DNA of 64,000 nt, taken from the NCBI RefSeq assembly GCF_003945595.2, contig NW_024104319.1:992001-1056000 (forward strand), given 5' to 3'. Below the pieces are notes generated by a model. The model did not search any database. It had not been told where the DNA came from and worked only from the letters and a program-made list of their open reading frames with translations. Shown piece by piece: positions 1-13,853 of the stretch. The DNA is from Pipra filicauda. Lineage: Eukaryota; Chordata; Aves; Passeriformes; Pipridae. Every line of letters starts with the position of its first letter. Positions within the stretch are counted from its first letter, which is position 1. The position numbers and the translations under genes were made by a program.

Positions 1-2619
1 ATGCCCATGTTACAGGACTGCAGCTGCAAATGCAAATGACAAGTACTCAAGGGGTAAGTAAGAATGATTCTGTAAGCAAGACCACCCGGCCAAACAGTGC
101 TGATCTGAGTGTGGTGCTCAGAAGGTGGCAAAGAAGATCTGTTCTCCATTATCAGCTGAAGCATCATCTCTTAGCATTGTTATATTTTCTGGCCTAGTAG
201 AAGTGAAATTCTTGCACATCTTGGGAACAAAAATTATTTTACAGCATATCACCCTGCCTAGACTGTGAATGGTCATCCCCAGGGTGTCATATTTTAAAAC
301 TAATGATGCCTGTTCCCTCTGAAAACTGGTTGTAGTTTCTTACTGGAATACATTTGCCCACTGCAGACAAACCCTGGTCTCCTCCAGGCACACCCTGACC
401 TGGAAGCTACATCCGTGATGTGTATTCCAGTTTGGGCTCTTGCAAATATGGTCCTCCCTGTCGTCCCTTCACCTAGAGTGCCCTGAAGGCAGAGTGACAG
501 CACCTAGACCAGAAACAGAAAGCTCCTCTCCACTCCTCACAGGCACGAGAGGCATGATGAGGACATGGGCAAAGCAGAGAGGCTGAAGAAAGATGAAAGC
601 CTAGACAAACTTTCTGGAAGAAAAGGAGGAAGAGGAAAGAAAAATGGAGGAAATAATTAAAATAAAAGGACCAAAGACAGCATCAGAGATGCCTTCCTTC
701 CTTCTCCTTTAGGTCCTCCAGAAGTCTTACTGACTTCTGTTCAAAAATAGCTGTTGGCACCTCCAAACTTTAGAGAGAGAAGCTAATGATGATAAGGACA
801 AGTCATTCCCTATATGTGAGCTTTGGCACAAGAATAAGCAGAACAAGTACTTTATGGCAGCCAATAGCTCAAAGTATGAACGGCAAAGGAGGTTAAGTCA
901 CTGCTTATTTTAATTTTTTTTCTGCAGTATATTAGTGAAATTTCAAGGTCTCTGGATCTTTTTCCACTGAAAACCCATGATTTTCTTACTAAGAATCAGT
1001 CTCAGTGAGTAAAACAGAGAATCTTCCAATCTTTCATTATGATACACAAAAAAACTATTTAAAGGCATTTGAAAATAAATGATTGGGAGAATTAAATAAG
1101 CACTGCCATTTTTCAGACTGGCTCCTCAAATCAAAAAGCTAGCCTACAGACCTGTGTTTCATCTCTTTATTATTCAATGGAATTCAAATCAAATAAAGCC
1201 ATCAGAAATTAGAGTGGGTTCCTCATATTAAAATTATCACTCAAGTGTTAAATTTTAGTGCTGATTATATTGTATAACTTTTCAGGTTTCCTAACTGATG
1301 CAATACAAAGTCACAGAACTGGTGAAATGCCAAGAATAACACATTATCTGAGAACAAGTTCCAGGCTCTGAATGCAAAATAGCTGTAACCAGGAGCTGAA
1401 GCTTTAGATCTGTCATTTGGTGCAGAGGTTTCCACAGGTCATAGAGTACTTTTGGATCAAATCACTCTTTCAACGACAGATAAACATGCAAATTCCTTCA
1501 AATCCAACCAATTAATTTGATTTAAGCCAAGAGATTTAAGATCCTGTTTTATTTTCTGGTGCATTTTCCCATTGTTTTATTTATATACTGTTCCTCCTCA
1601 GGTCTTCATATCGGCAGTTCAACAAATCAGACAGGTCCTGCTGATAGAAAGATGGTTTGGATACGTCATTCAACCAGGTGGTAAAGTAAAAACAAATACT
1701 TCCTTTCTTCTTCTTTACAAATGTGCCGCTTTTCCAGAGGGTGTTACATACCACTTGTTCTTGGAATTAACTGTTGATTTCATAAATACAAAACTATTTA
1801 CTTTGTTAACCTGAGAGAGGATGTGTACAACTGTATCAACACTTGATTAATATGCAAAAATAAAGTTGGTCACTGTAGAGGTCTATTTTCCACTTTCCAC
1901 CTCAATTTGTTCTTCGCAGCTCTGCCAGTGGCATTGCCCCAGCTACAAACAACTGCAAAAGTCAGGAATTGCACATGAAGAAGACTTCCTATGCAGTACT
2001 GCAATGAGATCACAATGATCAAGGGAGACGTAATGCCCAGTCTGAAACTGACTAGGACAGTGGGATCATTATATTCTTAAGAGACCTAGAATGGCTGCTT
2101 AGATCTTCCCACAAAATTGTCCAGAGGCAAATGAAAAATATCTTTCCTGAGGAAACACCCACAGCATGTAAGAGCAGGTCTTACAAACTAAAAAGCACTG
2201 CATCTGCAGAGCCATTGAGCCGGAGCAGTCAGGTAGGCAGAGCAGGTTGGGTTAACTGAGGTGCGCCTGAAACCTTCACTGCATCCGTTCTCATGAGCTC
2301 GCTCTGATCGGTGCTTGCTCAGAGCATCAGTTCACTGTGTTTCTAGAATGCAGGAGAGAGGAACAAGTCTAGATACACAGCAGGCACTAAATATGTTGCC
2401 AGAGGCCTGTCCTAGTATTCCCAGCAAACCTCCAGCTTCAGCTCTGGCGCCTGAAGTGTCTCCTCCCACTTCTTCTGCACTGATCTCGGTGTCTGAATAG
2501 TCATTCCTCTCTCATGTCCTCACTTCTCTCTTCCCTGGCTGCAATTGCTTCTTTGCAGTAACTTTTTTTTCCTGCTTAAATATGTTACCACAGAGGCACT
2601 ACTGTTGTTCTCTCTTTGG
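1..2619. other. non-coding, no gene recognised
   Basis: AT-rich sequence with only short open frames (up to about 80 codons). None resembles a known protein or is flanked by convincing splice sites. No CR1 3' end, LTR terminus or RNA gene was recognised. It is probably intergenic, beyond the 3' end of PCGF3. Confidence 0.5.
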
Positions 2620-2830
2620 CTCAGATTTGGCCAGTGGGTCTGTCCTGGAGCCGGCTGGCATTGACTCTGTCAGACATTGGGGAAGCTTCTGGAAGCTCCT
2701 GTAGCTCCTCTCCCCCCCCACACCACCACCCACCACTGCCGCTACTAAAACCTGGCCACACAAACCAAATGCAGCATTTAATTTCCTCAGCGAAGTGGAT
2801 AAAATAGAAATAATAAGACAACCTATGAAA
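2620..2830. mobile_element. possible degenerate endogenous-retrovirus (ERVL/LTR-like) remnant
   Basis: This block is more GC-rich than its surroundings. It holds a phrase of the type CTGGAGCCGGCTGGCATTG, then a GGAAGCTTCTGG motif, a C-rich run, and ACTAAAACCTGGCCACAC. That order resembles repeats I associate with avian ERVL-like elements, but this is recognition from memory and not an alignment. No LTR ends or target duplication could be defined and no coding frame survives. Boundaries are approximate, and it could be unrelated unique sequence. Confidence 0.3.
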
Positions 2831-5800
2831 GGGGTTTAAAAACAACAAATACATCTTACCGGATAAAAAGAATGTTCTGCAAACTGTCGGGCCTACTTGC
2901 TGCTCTTCACCTTCGTGGCTTTAATTGTACCATGAAAGGCTGGATCCCACATAGAAAATCAGGAAAAAGCAGAATTGATTCACTGAACTGCTGAATAAGT
3001 TACAGTTTTCACAGTTGTGTAGAGCCAGTGAGAGAACAGGTGAAGCAAGCTGGTAGGGTAAGGCAGACATAAATGTCTCATTCACAGCCTACAGCTTTGG
3101 CAAGCCAGCTGTGGAAAGACTGCCTTCAAGAAATTTGCTGAGCTTCTTTATATGAGTATCTGGACTCACAAAGAGAGATAGAAAATGACTGGTGAATGTG
3201 CTCCATTCCAAGCCAATGCACAGGCATAATTTTTCTGAGAGTGTATTTCCCAACTAAGGATTCTGCTCCCCAAACAGCAATACCCTAGGATGTTGCCCTG
3301 CAGTGAGCCAGACCCACCATCTGAATGCTTATGTTTCCAAATGGCTCCCATCATTGACTATTCCCCAAAAATTCTTGTATGTCATGGCAAAACAACTTTC
3401 CAAGGCCCATCAAAAAGGTGGTTCTGACATCAAATTGGAGAGGTTGGATAGGTTACCCACAATTCATAGTTTTAAGTGGGTTAGCTCAGATGTTTCTGTA
3501 GAACCCTTCTCTCCAATTATCAACTCCCAATCCACAAAGGATTCCTCAGGATCACTGTTCTGAAAAACAGCTCAAACTGCCAGAACACTTCTGAAGACAA
3601 AGCTTTTTGCTAGAAACAGCTCTATACTGGTGCAGAGCCAGATTTTCTGTGTCTTTCTTATTAATCCACAGTTTCATTATATAAAGTTACAAAGTATAAA
3701 TACATCCAATTACAGAATTTCAAATTCCATCCAGAAATAGGAAGGGAGCAAGCACACAATTAACAAAGTCCTTAATGCAGTTTCATAAAGCCCATAGCAA
3801 TTAAGTTGCAAAGTACCATAATTTACATGATCAAACAAAAACAGGAGTGGGAGTAGGAATGTTTGCTTCATAAACAAATGTCACAAACAGCTTTAATACA
3901 AGACTGTACAATAAGCAACAGCAGGGACAACATTGCTTTGTGATTCTGACTACTGCCTGCAGAGATTCAGGTTACGTCCAGATGGACAAGGATTAGTGAA
4001 AGAGAGGCTGAAAAAGGATGGACTGTTTCTATCAGAGGTTCCATGGCAGAGACAACAGCTAAAATATGCCAAGATCCACATAAGTGCCTGGCCACAGAAA
4101 GCGTATCAAAGAAACATAATGCAAATTGGGAACATCACATCACATTTTAGTGATACCCTGTGCCTATACCCCTGAAACGTCGACAGGAATGTTTAAAATC
4201 TCAGCATTTTCACACTTTACTGGATATGAAATCATTACAATTTCCTATGGGAAAGGGTTCCCGCAGGATACCTATAAATGCCAGCCTTCTGCCCTCCTTG
4301 CCGTCATGGTAAGAATTATCTGGGCTCCATAAGAGTGGGAAGCATAAATCCCTCTCTGAAGACCTATTTGAGGAACAGCAGTCCCTAACTTCGTTGGGAA
4401 AAGTTACTCTGCACCTTCATCAAGTGTCATCAGTCAGTGTTGTGGCTGCTCAAGACAATGGGACCAGTTAATCTCAAAGCTGCCTCGCAGCCTTTGGGCC
4501 ATGCTGTACAATTTGTGTGTGTAGGGTAGGGTTTAGCCCAAGTTTTCCTATGAAAACTAGTCTTTCAGGAGCTAAAGAGAACATGCCAGTCCTCCAGACT
4601 GTCTCTCAGCTAAGTGCCTGACAGGTAAGGGCTCTGGGACTTCCAGCTTACTTCAGGCAGGCTGCTAAAAACTAGGAGAAACTTGACTCAAAGCCATGTT
4701 TCATAAACTGCAAGAGAAATGCGTCATTTCTCCTCTGCATAAGTGTGAAAATTATGTGAAAATGTCACAAAATCCCCACAGGAGAGAAATCTGAATTTTA
4801 AACAGCTCACCTCTGAAATTAATCAGCATTCTGATACACTTGATGCCACACCAGACAAAACAAGCATAGCTCATCTTTTCCATCTGTGCACACAAACTAC
4901 AATAACCAAGGTTGCAGAGAGGAGTTATCTAGTGCCTCAATATCCTATCCCTTCACTGTTCCCTCATTAAAGTTGAGCAGATAGAGTACAATATCATCAG
5001 CTACAAGGAAGGTTTTTACTGGTGAAAAAGCGTAAATAATGGTGTTCAAGAATAGCAAATGGCCCTTGGAAGCATTAAATTCCCCAGCAATTTCACAGCT
5101 TAAAAATTGTAACAAAATCAGTTCTGCTAAAGTTCTGTAAATGTGACATCAGCAATTTAAGAAAATGTTTTCCAGCTGTTTTCCTCGCAGAACTGTAAAT
5201 ATCCTATATTTTAAGTAACACTAAGCATTCAAAGGCCTGGAGCACTTGCAGATGTCATGCTTCCCTAAAAGGGTCAAAATATTCCAGTAAAATGCTTTTG
5301 TTATTTCTAGGTCCTGTATAATGCCTCAACAGTTTTCAAAAACATGCATTGTGAAAGATGAATGACAAAAAACGTGCCTGAAATGCTTCCCCACTTTGCT
5401 GGTGCCATAAATTTCACACCAGAATCCTCCACCACTGCATGAGCCCTTCTATGAGGAGCACAAGGCATGGCAGTGTTGCCCAGAAAATTGGATTTATTAC
5501 CAGCTGTTCTACAAGCCAATAATTACATACTGGAGAGAGGCATTGATTATTTCTTCCACATTTGTGCTAGCCTGTGTGCACGGAGGTTTTCCACAAGTGA
5601 AGAGCAACAGTAGGACCTTCTGCACCCTCATTTATGCTCAGAAATTCAGAGTTAGCAACTTCGCAAGTACAGCACTTTGATTACAATTGGTTAGTAGTCT
5701 CCATACAAGTCAGGTAATCCCATCTAACTTCTATGCATGCCCAAGGGAAAGGTTTTCACCTGGGCATGGGTCTTTTTGGCTCACAGGCATGATTTTCAGT

Positions 5801-8800
5801 ATTATAATAAAGATAGTTCCATTAAGAGATACATGGACCTTGAGTCTTTTGACAAGTTGGCAGTGTATTCTCAGATGTACAACATCTTGATTTACTACAT
5901 TCTTGTAGCTTATTAGTTCCAGGATGTCCTTGACTAAGGAATGCTAACTGTTTGTTCCACTAATTAAGAGTCCTTTCTTGCAAATTAGGAAAGTTTTAAT
6001 TAGCCAACTTAAAGTATATAAAGAACATACCAACCTAAGATAATTTTGACATATTCCACATTCTGCAATGTTGATACTGAGGAAAACTGTCACTTTTCAC
6101 ACCCACAAATCAGTCCTGCTGCTTCAGTCTAGAATAAAAAAGGGGCTCTACTGTAAATTACAGATAATCTTTAAGGTAATATCAAGAAAAGACAAGAAAA
6201 TTTGTCAAGACGTTTGAAGTTCAGTGTCTTCTCTGTGCTTAATTTTGCTGCTACGCTGTGCAGAGAGATTGGATGTATACATGAGTATAGTATTTGTGCT
6301 TGCATCCAGAGCCAGGAATATCTATGACACGTGCATGCTAATACCCACCTCCTGTGATCATTAAATTCTACTAAAAACCTTTCAGCTGTGAAAAAGGTTC
6401 CTTTCTAGAAATGTGGGTGCCCTGTTCAGTCCCCCTGGGTTTGCAAGAGAAATGAAAACTTTCTTCATACTTTGTAACTGGAAGACCATTGCTTTAGGCT
6501 TCCCACCAGTGCTGGTCCCGCAGGGATAGTTTGGCCAGGGGCTGAATACTGGATCCACAGTATAATTGGAGGTGACTGGACCATAGGAGACACTTGTGAC
6601 AGCATGGTTAAAAAACTCCAAATGCACACATACACACTTCTTCAGTCTCCTAGAAGGGAATGGTGGGAATCACCTGTATGTGTCACTCACAGCTTCTTCT
6701 GGAGGAGACTAAGAGTAGTGAATACAAAAACCTGCTTTGCTGAGTCTAAATCTGTCAGATCATCAGAACTCTTTTTTTTAATTCCCTTGCCTCAGCCTTT
6801 GTGACAGGCACATCTGACGCCCTACTTTGTAAAAGCCAGCAACAATCAAGTTCCTCCCTCCCTGCCTCGCTGGTGCAGTTCCTAATCTGCTGTGGGTCAG
6901 GACAAACTCACCTTTACAGAGCCATCATTGCATTCTTAACCAAATCAGACACAAATCAACCACGTATCTTTTCCCCACCTCAGGTAGCTGTGCAGTTCTG
7001 CTCCTGTGACACACCAGGTGACTATCCAAGGAGTCATTGGCCAGGCAATCTCTACACCAACAAAACTTATCCTACTGGGTTCCCCACGGCATGTTCAATA
7101 TGTTTCCAGCTGTTCTGTGTTTGTTAGCCACAGTCAGTGTGCAGGTGTTGCCTCTGTGTTGAGTCATCAGGCCAAGGACATGGGTGGTGCCTGTCCTCGA
7201 GGGGCATATCCAGCCATCACCATCCTGGCTGCATGAGATTCACCTCAGCCATCTGCTGCACCCTCAAGGCTGAGGACTAACATAGGATCCTACTCCCAGA
7301 CCCTTCTGGGAGCACCCAAGACCTGATCCCAAAGGGGAGTTTGCTTGGTAACTCACTTCTCTGGAAGACAGCCAGCAACTAGAAAGCTAGAAGCCACTGG
7401 GAATCTGGTTGTAGGTGGCTCCCTCACAGCTCTTCACCTATCAACATCTGCGTACAACCTGTCAGAGAGAGAATTGGGTCATGGCTGACATTAAGAGGCA
7501 CAAATTTCCATCCTGTCTCCTTCACTACCACCTGCCGAGTAGAAGACCCACGTCAGCACGTGCCAACCCACCTCAGCCCCAACCAAAACCAAAGTGCCAA
7601 TACGGATATTATAATGCTAGTAAAGGTCAAAATCATCTAGAAGTAATTAAAAACTTAGAGCTGACTACAAACCCTGTGCTCATGGTCTGACATATCTGGC
7701 AGAAAGCACAGCTGTGGAATCACAGCTGTACTGGCCACGGCAACAAGTGGAGGCTGAAACAAATATTTGGAACTTTTATCTTTAAAATGCTTCACAAATG
7801 TTAAAACAGTCCCGGGCAGGCCTGTATCTTTTTACTATGTAGTCAGAGCAAATTCAGTGAGAAAAGAAAACTGACCTCCTCCCTGGTTAGCAATTTGACT
7901 CCTCATGAGAGACAGAACTCCTGCCAACTTAAGCAGCGGACAGATCTTGCTGTAGGATTTGATTTGAGAATGGCATAGATTGAGTAATCATATCCACTAC
8001 AACTTTTAATCAGTTCTGCTGTATCTGAACCTCCTGCAGGATTTCACACATTTGCTGGGTGTGGCAGCTCGAAAGACACTCCACAGAACCTTCTACAGAC
8101 AAATCAGCTGTGTTCACGCCTGATGCCTGTGTTTCTCAGTTTGGATTATAAGTTTTTTAAACTAGACATGCTAGGCTTGTGAAGATTCATAGCCCTCAAA
8201 GGACTGAGTAACTACAGCTTCAAATATGACCTTGGCACTGCACTACTGTCAGGCTGTTACCTCCTTGTCAGCAAGCTTCCTATTTATGGAAACTTTTCTT
8301 TGGCACAAATCACACAAGAGGCTACTAAAACTTTCACAGTCTTTAAAAACCTGGTTACAGATGAATGCAGGAGTTCATACACTATAGCCATCCCGCTGTA
8401 CTGGTTAATTTGAGTTATTTGAGAATTTTGTTTTGCATTTAATCCCAGGATTTGAGATTGGGCAATGCTGCATTTCAATTACTAGACCACATGCTGGTTT
8501 GACTGGAATTTTTTAAAGTCTTTAATTTATTTGGGCTGAAATTTTCTGTGACTCATTTCATTCCCAAGGTGGTGTGAGAAAAGAAATCTGCTCATAGTTG
8601 TTTCTGAATTCTACTTCCATATAAGCTATAGCATTTCTTAACATGTTTCAACTGCAAACTGGTAACTCAATAGCTAAACATTTACTGTTTACTTTTTAGT
8701 TCTCCTGTATCTTGTGGAGCTGAGACCACTCCACTAAATGCTGGGGGTTATATGAAGGGAATTCACATAATTAATATGCTTTTCACTATTTGCAATTTAC

Positions 8801-9662
8801 TGAACAGAAGGTTTGCTAAACTACACCTGTTCATACCCTGTCTGGCTCCAATAACAACACTATTCTATGAAAACATTGGGGTCTGAGTTGCTCTTTCACC
8901 TCCATCTCTCTCTGACTGTGGATTCCATGGTCCTTAGGATACACTGGAAAGTCTGTGGCAGCTCAGCTGGGGACTTGGGGCTCCATGGGTGTGAGAGTCC
9001 TCAGCTATGAATGATTATGCTTCACCAAGTAAGGAAGGAAAGACTTTACAGACTCCTATTTCTATTACTTTTAGGGAATTTTTATCCAAAAAACTTCTCT
9101 GAATTACTTTATTAAATCCAGAGTCTGAAAAATAAGGAAATGCATCATTAGATGACAAAGATTTTGATTAAATCAACACATCTACAACTTTCTTTATTAA
9201 CTGCCTCAAGATTTGGCAAGGATCTTCAGAAAGAAGATAAAGATAAGGTTTCACAGTCCTGAGGCTGCTGGATTTAACAGAAATTCTCTTCTAATGTCTT
9301 TGAAATAGAATCTGTGCCTTCACACACAATAAAAGACCAATGAAGAACAAAGCCACAAGGCAAAGTTTTTGTTTTTCCACTCCAGTGTACTTTCAGATAA
9401 AAGGAAATCAATAGTAGCTGTGAGATTCACATCAGAAAGATCATCTTATTTAGGTATAAGCACAGCTCCCCGACCCCCTGAGGATGTTTGTGCCATTCCT
9501 AGGAGTAGGTCAGCCTGGCTAGAGGGCAAGAAAAGCCCATGAGAGAGTACTCAGCAGTGACATGAGCCTTTAGTTCAGCAGGGAAACATTTTGTTATTTG
9601 CTATGGTTGCGGAACCTATTTTTAATTTCCTCTCTGTGCAGCAAAACTCAGAGAAGATTTCC

Positions 9663-9683
9663 TTTTTTTTTTTTTTTTCCCCC
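9663..9683. repeat. homopolymer T16 followed by C5
   Basis: Sixteen consecutive T and then five C precede AG. On the plus strand this superficially looks like a polypyrimidine tract with a 3' splice site, but no exon follows. It is most likely a slippage-prone homopolymer. Confidence 0.8.
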
Positions 9684-10742
9684 AGCTTTTTTTATTCTCT
9701 AAAATACATTTTTCTGCTTAGAGAAGTTTTCCTCCTCACAGCAGAATGGGATTATCTTCCTTAGGAGATATGTCAAAATGTGTGTATATACAGCAAGCAG
9801 CAGACTTTGATTCTGTTTACCAAGGTAGTCTAAATTGTTGACTGACAAATATTTTTATTCTGTCCCATACTGAAGACCCAAAGAAGAGACCAGGTCTTTG
9901 CAGCAGACACCAGCAGCTTTAGCCCCTTCTGACATGTGGATCTTACCCATAGAGTTTCTCCATGGACAGAGCCATGGAGACACTCACCAGCAGGCTGAGC
10001 CTGGGAATCAGGAGATTGCTTATCAGACTTTGAGAAGCTACCCTGTTCTTCACAAGACTGCACCAAATTGTAGAGGTAAGGAACTGGGACACACCTTGCT
10101 CAACCAAGAGACAGAGGCACAAATACTGGTCACATAGTGGGTACCACACTAGAACTATCCTTTCTCAAAGATTTGACTGCTTAGAAGAATATTTTACATT
10201 GTGAAGTTAGACCACTCATTTTAGTGCTGTGAGCAATTGCCAGAAGCTCTTCCTTGTCATATTTCTGGATTAAAAAAAAACTTCAATTCACTTCAAAAAT
10301 CTATTTTCAGATTGAAATTTATTATGAATCCAAGCTCAACTCCATCTCTGATCCACACATACCAAATGCTGTCTAAGATACTTGGCAAACAAAACCAGAA
10401 GACTGAACTGGAGGAAGACTGATCTTCTCATCTTCCAGATTGCCAGAATTGCATTTCAGAAAAGGAAGTATTTTCCTTTTTACAACAGAATCATTCATGA
10501 CAGAGCATGAAACACCTGGGCAGGGCTTCGAACAGAGTACACATATCCATTAACATCTGTTAATTTTTGTCTTCCTTCAGTTTCCAGAGTTCTCTCCCTG
10601 AACATCTGGTGCTCATCCTGAAGACACTCTCTTCATGATCCCTTTAGCTTTGATGATAGTGTTGGTTCTGACAAGATTTGTTACATTTCATTTGAAAATT
10701 TATGAGCTAAATCTCTCAGACTGTAAAGTTATGAGCACAAGC

Positions 10743-10771
10743 ACTTACAGAAGTTTACAACTTCTGTAAGT
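10743..10771. repeat. perfect inverted repeat, 12-bp arms
   Basis: The arms ACTTACAGAAGT (10,743-10,754) and ACTTCTGTAAGT (10,760-10,771) are exact reverse complements around a 5-base loop, TTACA. No gene or element boundary is recognised nearby. The folded length is far below that of a microRNA precursor. Confidence 0.85.
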
Positions 10772-13700
10772 TTGCAACATAATTCAGATTGCATAAGAAG
10801 TAAACAAAGTTTAAGTATCAGATGAGAGACACAAATCAGCATTAAAGCACACTAGCTGCACTGATAAGCACTTCAATAAGCAATAGACAACATAATTATG
10901 TTTACCAATGTACTCTGAATTACTGAAATCTTCCCTGACTGTCTATAAAATGTTGTAGCCTTTAGGTTATAGCAAATCTCATCTAGAAGGAACCGACTGA
11001 GACTATTGAGTTTCATAAACCACCTGTGGGAAAGCAGACAAAAGACCATTCTTCCATTCCCTTGTTTAAAAGAATCAAAGTTGACTATTTGGGGTGATGA
11101 AGGTTTTTTTCCAAATGGTCCTTAACAGACAGATTGCAAGACAAAAGAAACAGTCCTTACCAAGAATATAGAAAAATGAATTTAGAAAATCACATGTTGT
11201 TCACACTGCTTCTCATAAAATTTGACCTGCTGGGGTGCCAGAAATGTCCTCCATCATAAGTATATGCCCACCTACGTTCTCTGCCAAATACCAAACTCCA
11301 GAACTTCAACTGAATGAGAATGAAACAGCTTTGCACATGTTCCAACCTTTCTCTAAGCCCTAAAATACTGAAGGCTCTGAAGAAAACATTACCAGAATGA
11401 TACACAAACTCCCTGGGGGAAAACTCTGTACAACCCCTTAAAATTCCTGGTACAACCCTTTCATGCCCTTTTGTATGTAGCACATGATGACAGACAGACC
11501 AGGTGTTCACAGGTGCTGTCTTCTCTCAGCTACATATAACAGACAAAATGTTTTTTTAAAAATGCTGAGGGAGGAGCTTCCTAAGTTTGGGGTTAGGAAG
11601 AACCACTTTCTAGCAGTGATCTTTGCTCTTTGTGGTAAGAGGACTAAACCAGGAGAGACAGAACTTACTGGCAAAGGCAGGAATTGCTACACCAGTGTAA
11701 GCTAACTCCACAGCCTAGATGTGGAAACAGGGGCAACACAAATGAATGTAATGCCTCTCTCACAGCTTTGTACCTCAGAGCCATCTACGCTGTTGAGTGG
11801 GCACTGCAGAGAAAACTTATTGACCTGACCCTCTGCCAATGGTAGTGAAAAGCTTTCACAGAGTTTCCTCAAGATGATGCCTCACTGTGGCGTGAGCAGT
11901 GGATGTCGTGGTTTGACTCCACTTGGCAACAGGCAGTCAGCTGGGCATGAACCTCACCTGTGCAACTTAACCCTGGCCCTCCCATGGCAGCCTCAACACC
12001 TTTGAAATTCTCCTTTGGGAATCACCACTGGGCCAGCGTGCTGAGAAATGAGGAGAGTCCTGGTGAGGCTGGAAACCCTCTAACAGAATGAACCTGGATA
12101 AGAAACGCAAACGAATGAAAATAAACCAGGTTTTGTGTCCCCCAAGGAGACAGTATGGAAGAGGTGGCAAGTAGAAAGGAGGTAGTACCTTCCCCCATCT
12201 GCACACACACATGGCACAAGGTAGACCCATCCAAAATATAAAGTTGAGGGAAAAATTAAAAACCAAATAATTGCCAATGGTGAGGGAGGAGGTGTCTCTT
12301 CAGATCCTCATGAGGGAATTGGTGCAAGTCTCAAGAAAGACCAATGGGAGATTAATGGACAATTGCATCAATTAGCCAAAGGTTAAGTACTAGAGAACTA
12401 GTCCCATGGGGTCAGTCAGCCAAACACAAGGGCTGAAATGAACAGTGGATCCCAGAGAAGGATAAATACAACCCAAAAAAGTCATCAGCCTACAGCCTTT
12501 CCTAAAATCTCCATTTCTGCCAATGAGCCCCATAAGGACTTTTCAAGAAAATGAGAGTTTATAATTTTCTTTGTTCCAAGAACATTTGTAACTTGATTTT
12601 GGTAACAAACTCACTTCTTCTTTTGAAATGTGTGTGTTTGTGTGTAGGCTGATGATTTCTTTTTTTTTTCTGTTTCCAGTGCACTGTTTATTTTTAGACC
12701 TAACCTTTTGTTCTGAATTGGGAGGGAATAAAATGAAGCAGTGAAAATTCCCACAAGGCAGAAAAATAATAATAAAAAAAGTAGTTATATATAAAAAAAG
12801 GTGTTACAGAACACCAGCTCTTGAGGAAGACAGAGAATGACCTTAGCCCTTCCTCAAGCACCTATGAGATGATCCCTCTAACTTTTCCTGTGGCAGTATT
12901 TTAGCTTGCCTTCCTTCCCCACAGACTGCTGTAGCCCTGACCTTCGGAAGCCTTTCTCCCTGCCCACATTACAGTGTTTCTGTCTGTTGCTGTGTTCCTT
13001 GCAGGTTGTTGCAATGTGCAAAAGCCAAATAGCGGCCAGACCAGCTCAAACTTCCCCACCTAGAATCACCACCAGTGCACGGATCAGTGAAGACCAGAAC
13101 AGTAGGTTAGAAAATCTAATTGTTTAGAAAACACTGCAGTCTTGAAACATCTCTTACTGATATAGGGAAAAGGAAAAATATTTTGCAGAAATAACACCAA
13201 ATAAAGATATCTGCTTTACACGAAACCCACTCAAGCAGTTCTGTGTGCAACTGACATCACTGCTGACAAACTAAGCTGTTTACATTAGTGGAGTTTAGCT
13301 TGATTCCAGGATAGTATCACAGAAACAATAAGGTTCTAATTTTTGCTTCCTTAGTTTCTCACTTCAAAAAACATTTTTCACAGGGAGACTAATCTCTCAG
13401 TTTTCAGTGCAATAGGCACTTATAAATTTTGCAGGACAATAGATGCTGGCTTTAGAATGTTAAACTATGGATTGTGTGAAGATTTGAATAAATATAACTG
13501 TTCCAAATCACAATTTGCTTTGGCCTCCCAAGTTCTCTTCATGCTCAGAAACTGCACCAAGAGCCACTTACTGCCACGTGGTTAACAGACTGCATTGGCT
13601 CTGAAGCACTTACCCAGAATGATTTCGAAGAAGCAGCATTGGCTAGGAAAGGACAGAAGCACACACTGCACGTGGGCTGTGATTATTCAAGTCCTTTCAC

Positions 13701-13848
13701 TTGGAAGAACAGCTACTCTCACAGCCCCAGTTCTTTCACAAAGGTACTGCCCGGACGACAAACTCGGTCGGCTCATTTGCCGCTTTGCACTTGGTGACTT
13801 AAAGCCTTTACAAGTGCAGGGGTTTGACTGTGACTCACATGCTGGTTG

Positions 13849-13853
13849 CTAAG
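13849..13853. repeat. target site duplication (left copy)
   Basis: CTAAG directly precedes the LTR start TGTGCTGG and is repeated exactly at 14,463-14,467 after the LTR end. Five base pairs is a normal duplication size for vertebrate ERV integrases. Confidence 0.85.

Larger units (their letters stand above)
2831..13848. other. non-coding, no gene recognised
   Basis: About 11 kb without a recognisable exon or dated repeat. Open frames such as 6,382-6,627 and 11,190-11,510 (minus; 106 codons) show no family motif and no splice context. Listed separately within it are a 16-T run followed by CCCCCAG near 9,663 and a perfect inverted repeat at 10,743-10,771. It is interpreted as intergenic. Confidence 0.45.

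Noticed and set aside
4507..4534. GTAGGGTAGGGTTTAG, resembling telomeric repeat units
   Set aside because: Only two or three imperfect units; no array, so likely chance.
11190..11510. 106-codon minus-strand open frame
   Set aside because: No family motif, no splice sites in phase, and surrounded by non-coding sequence; length is within chance for 64 kb and six frames.
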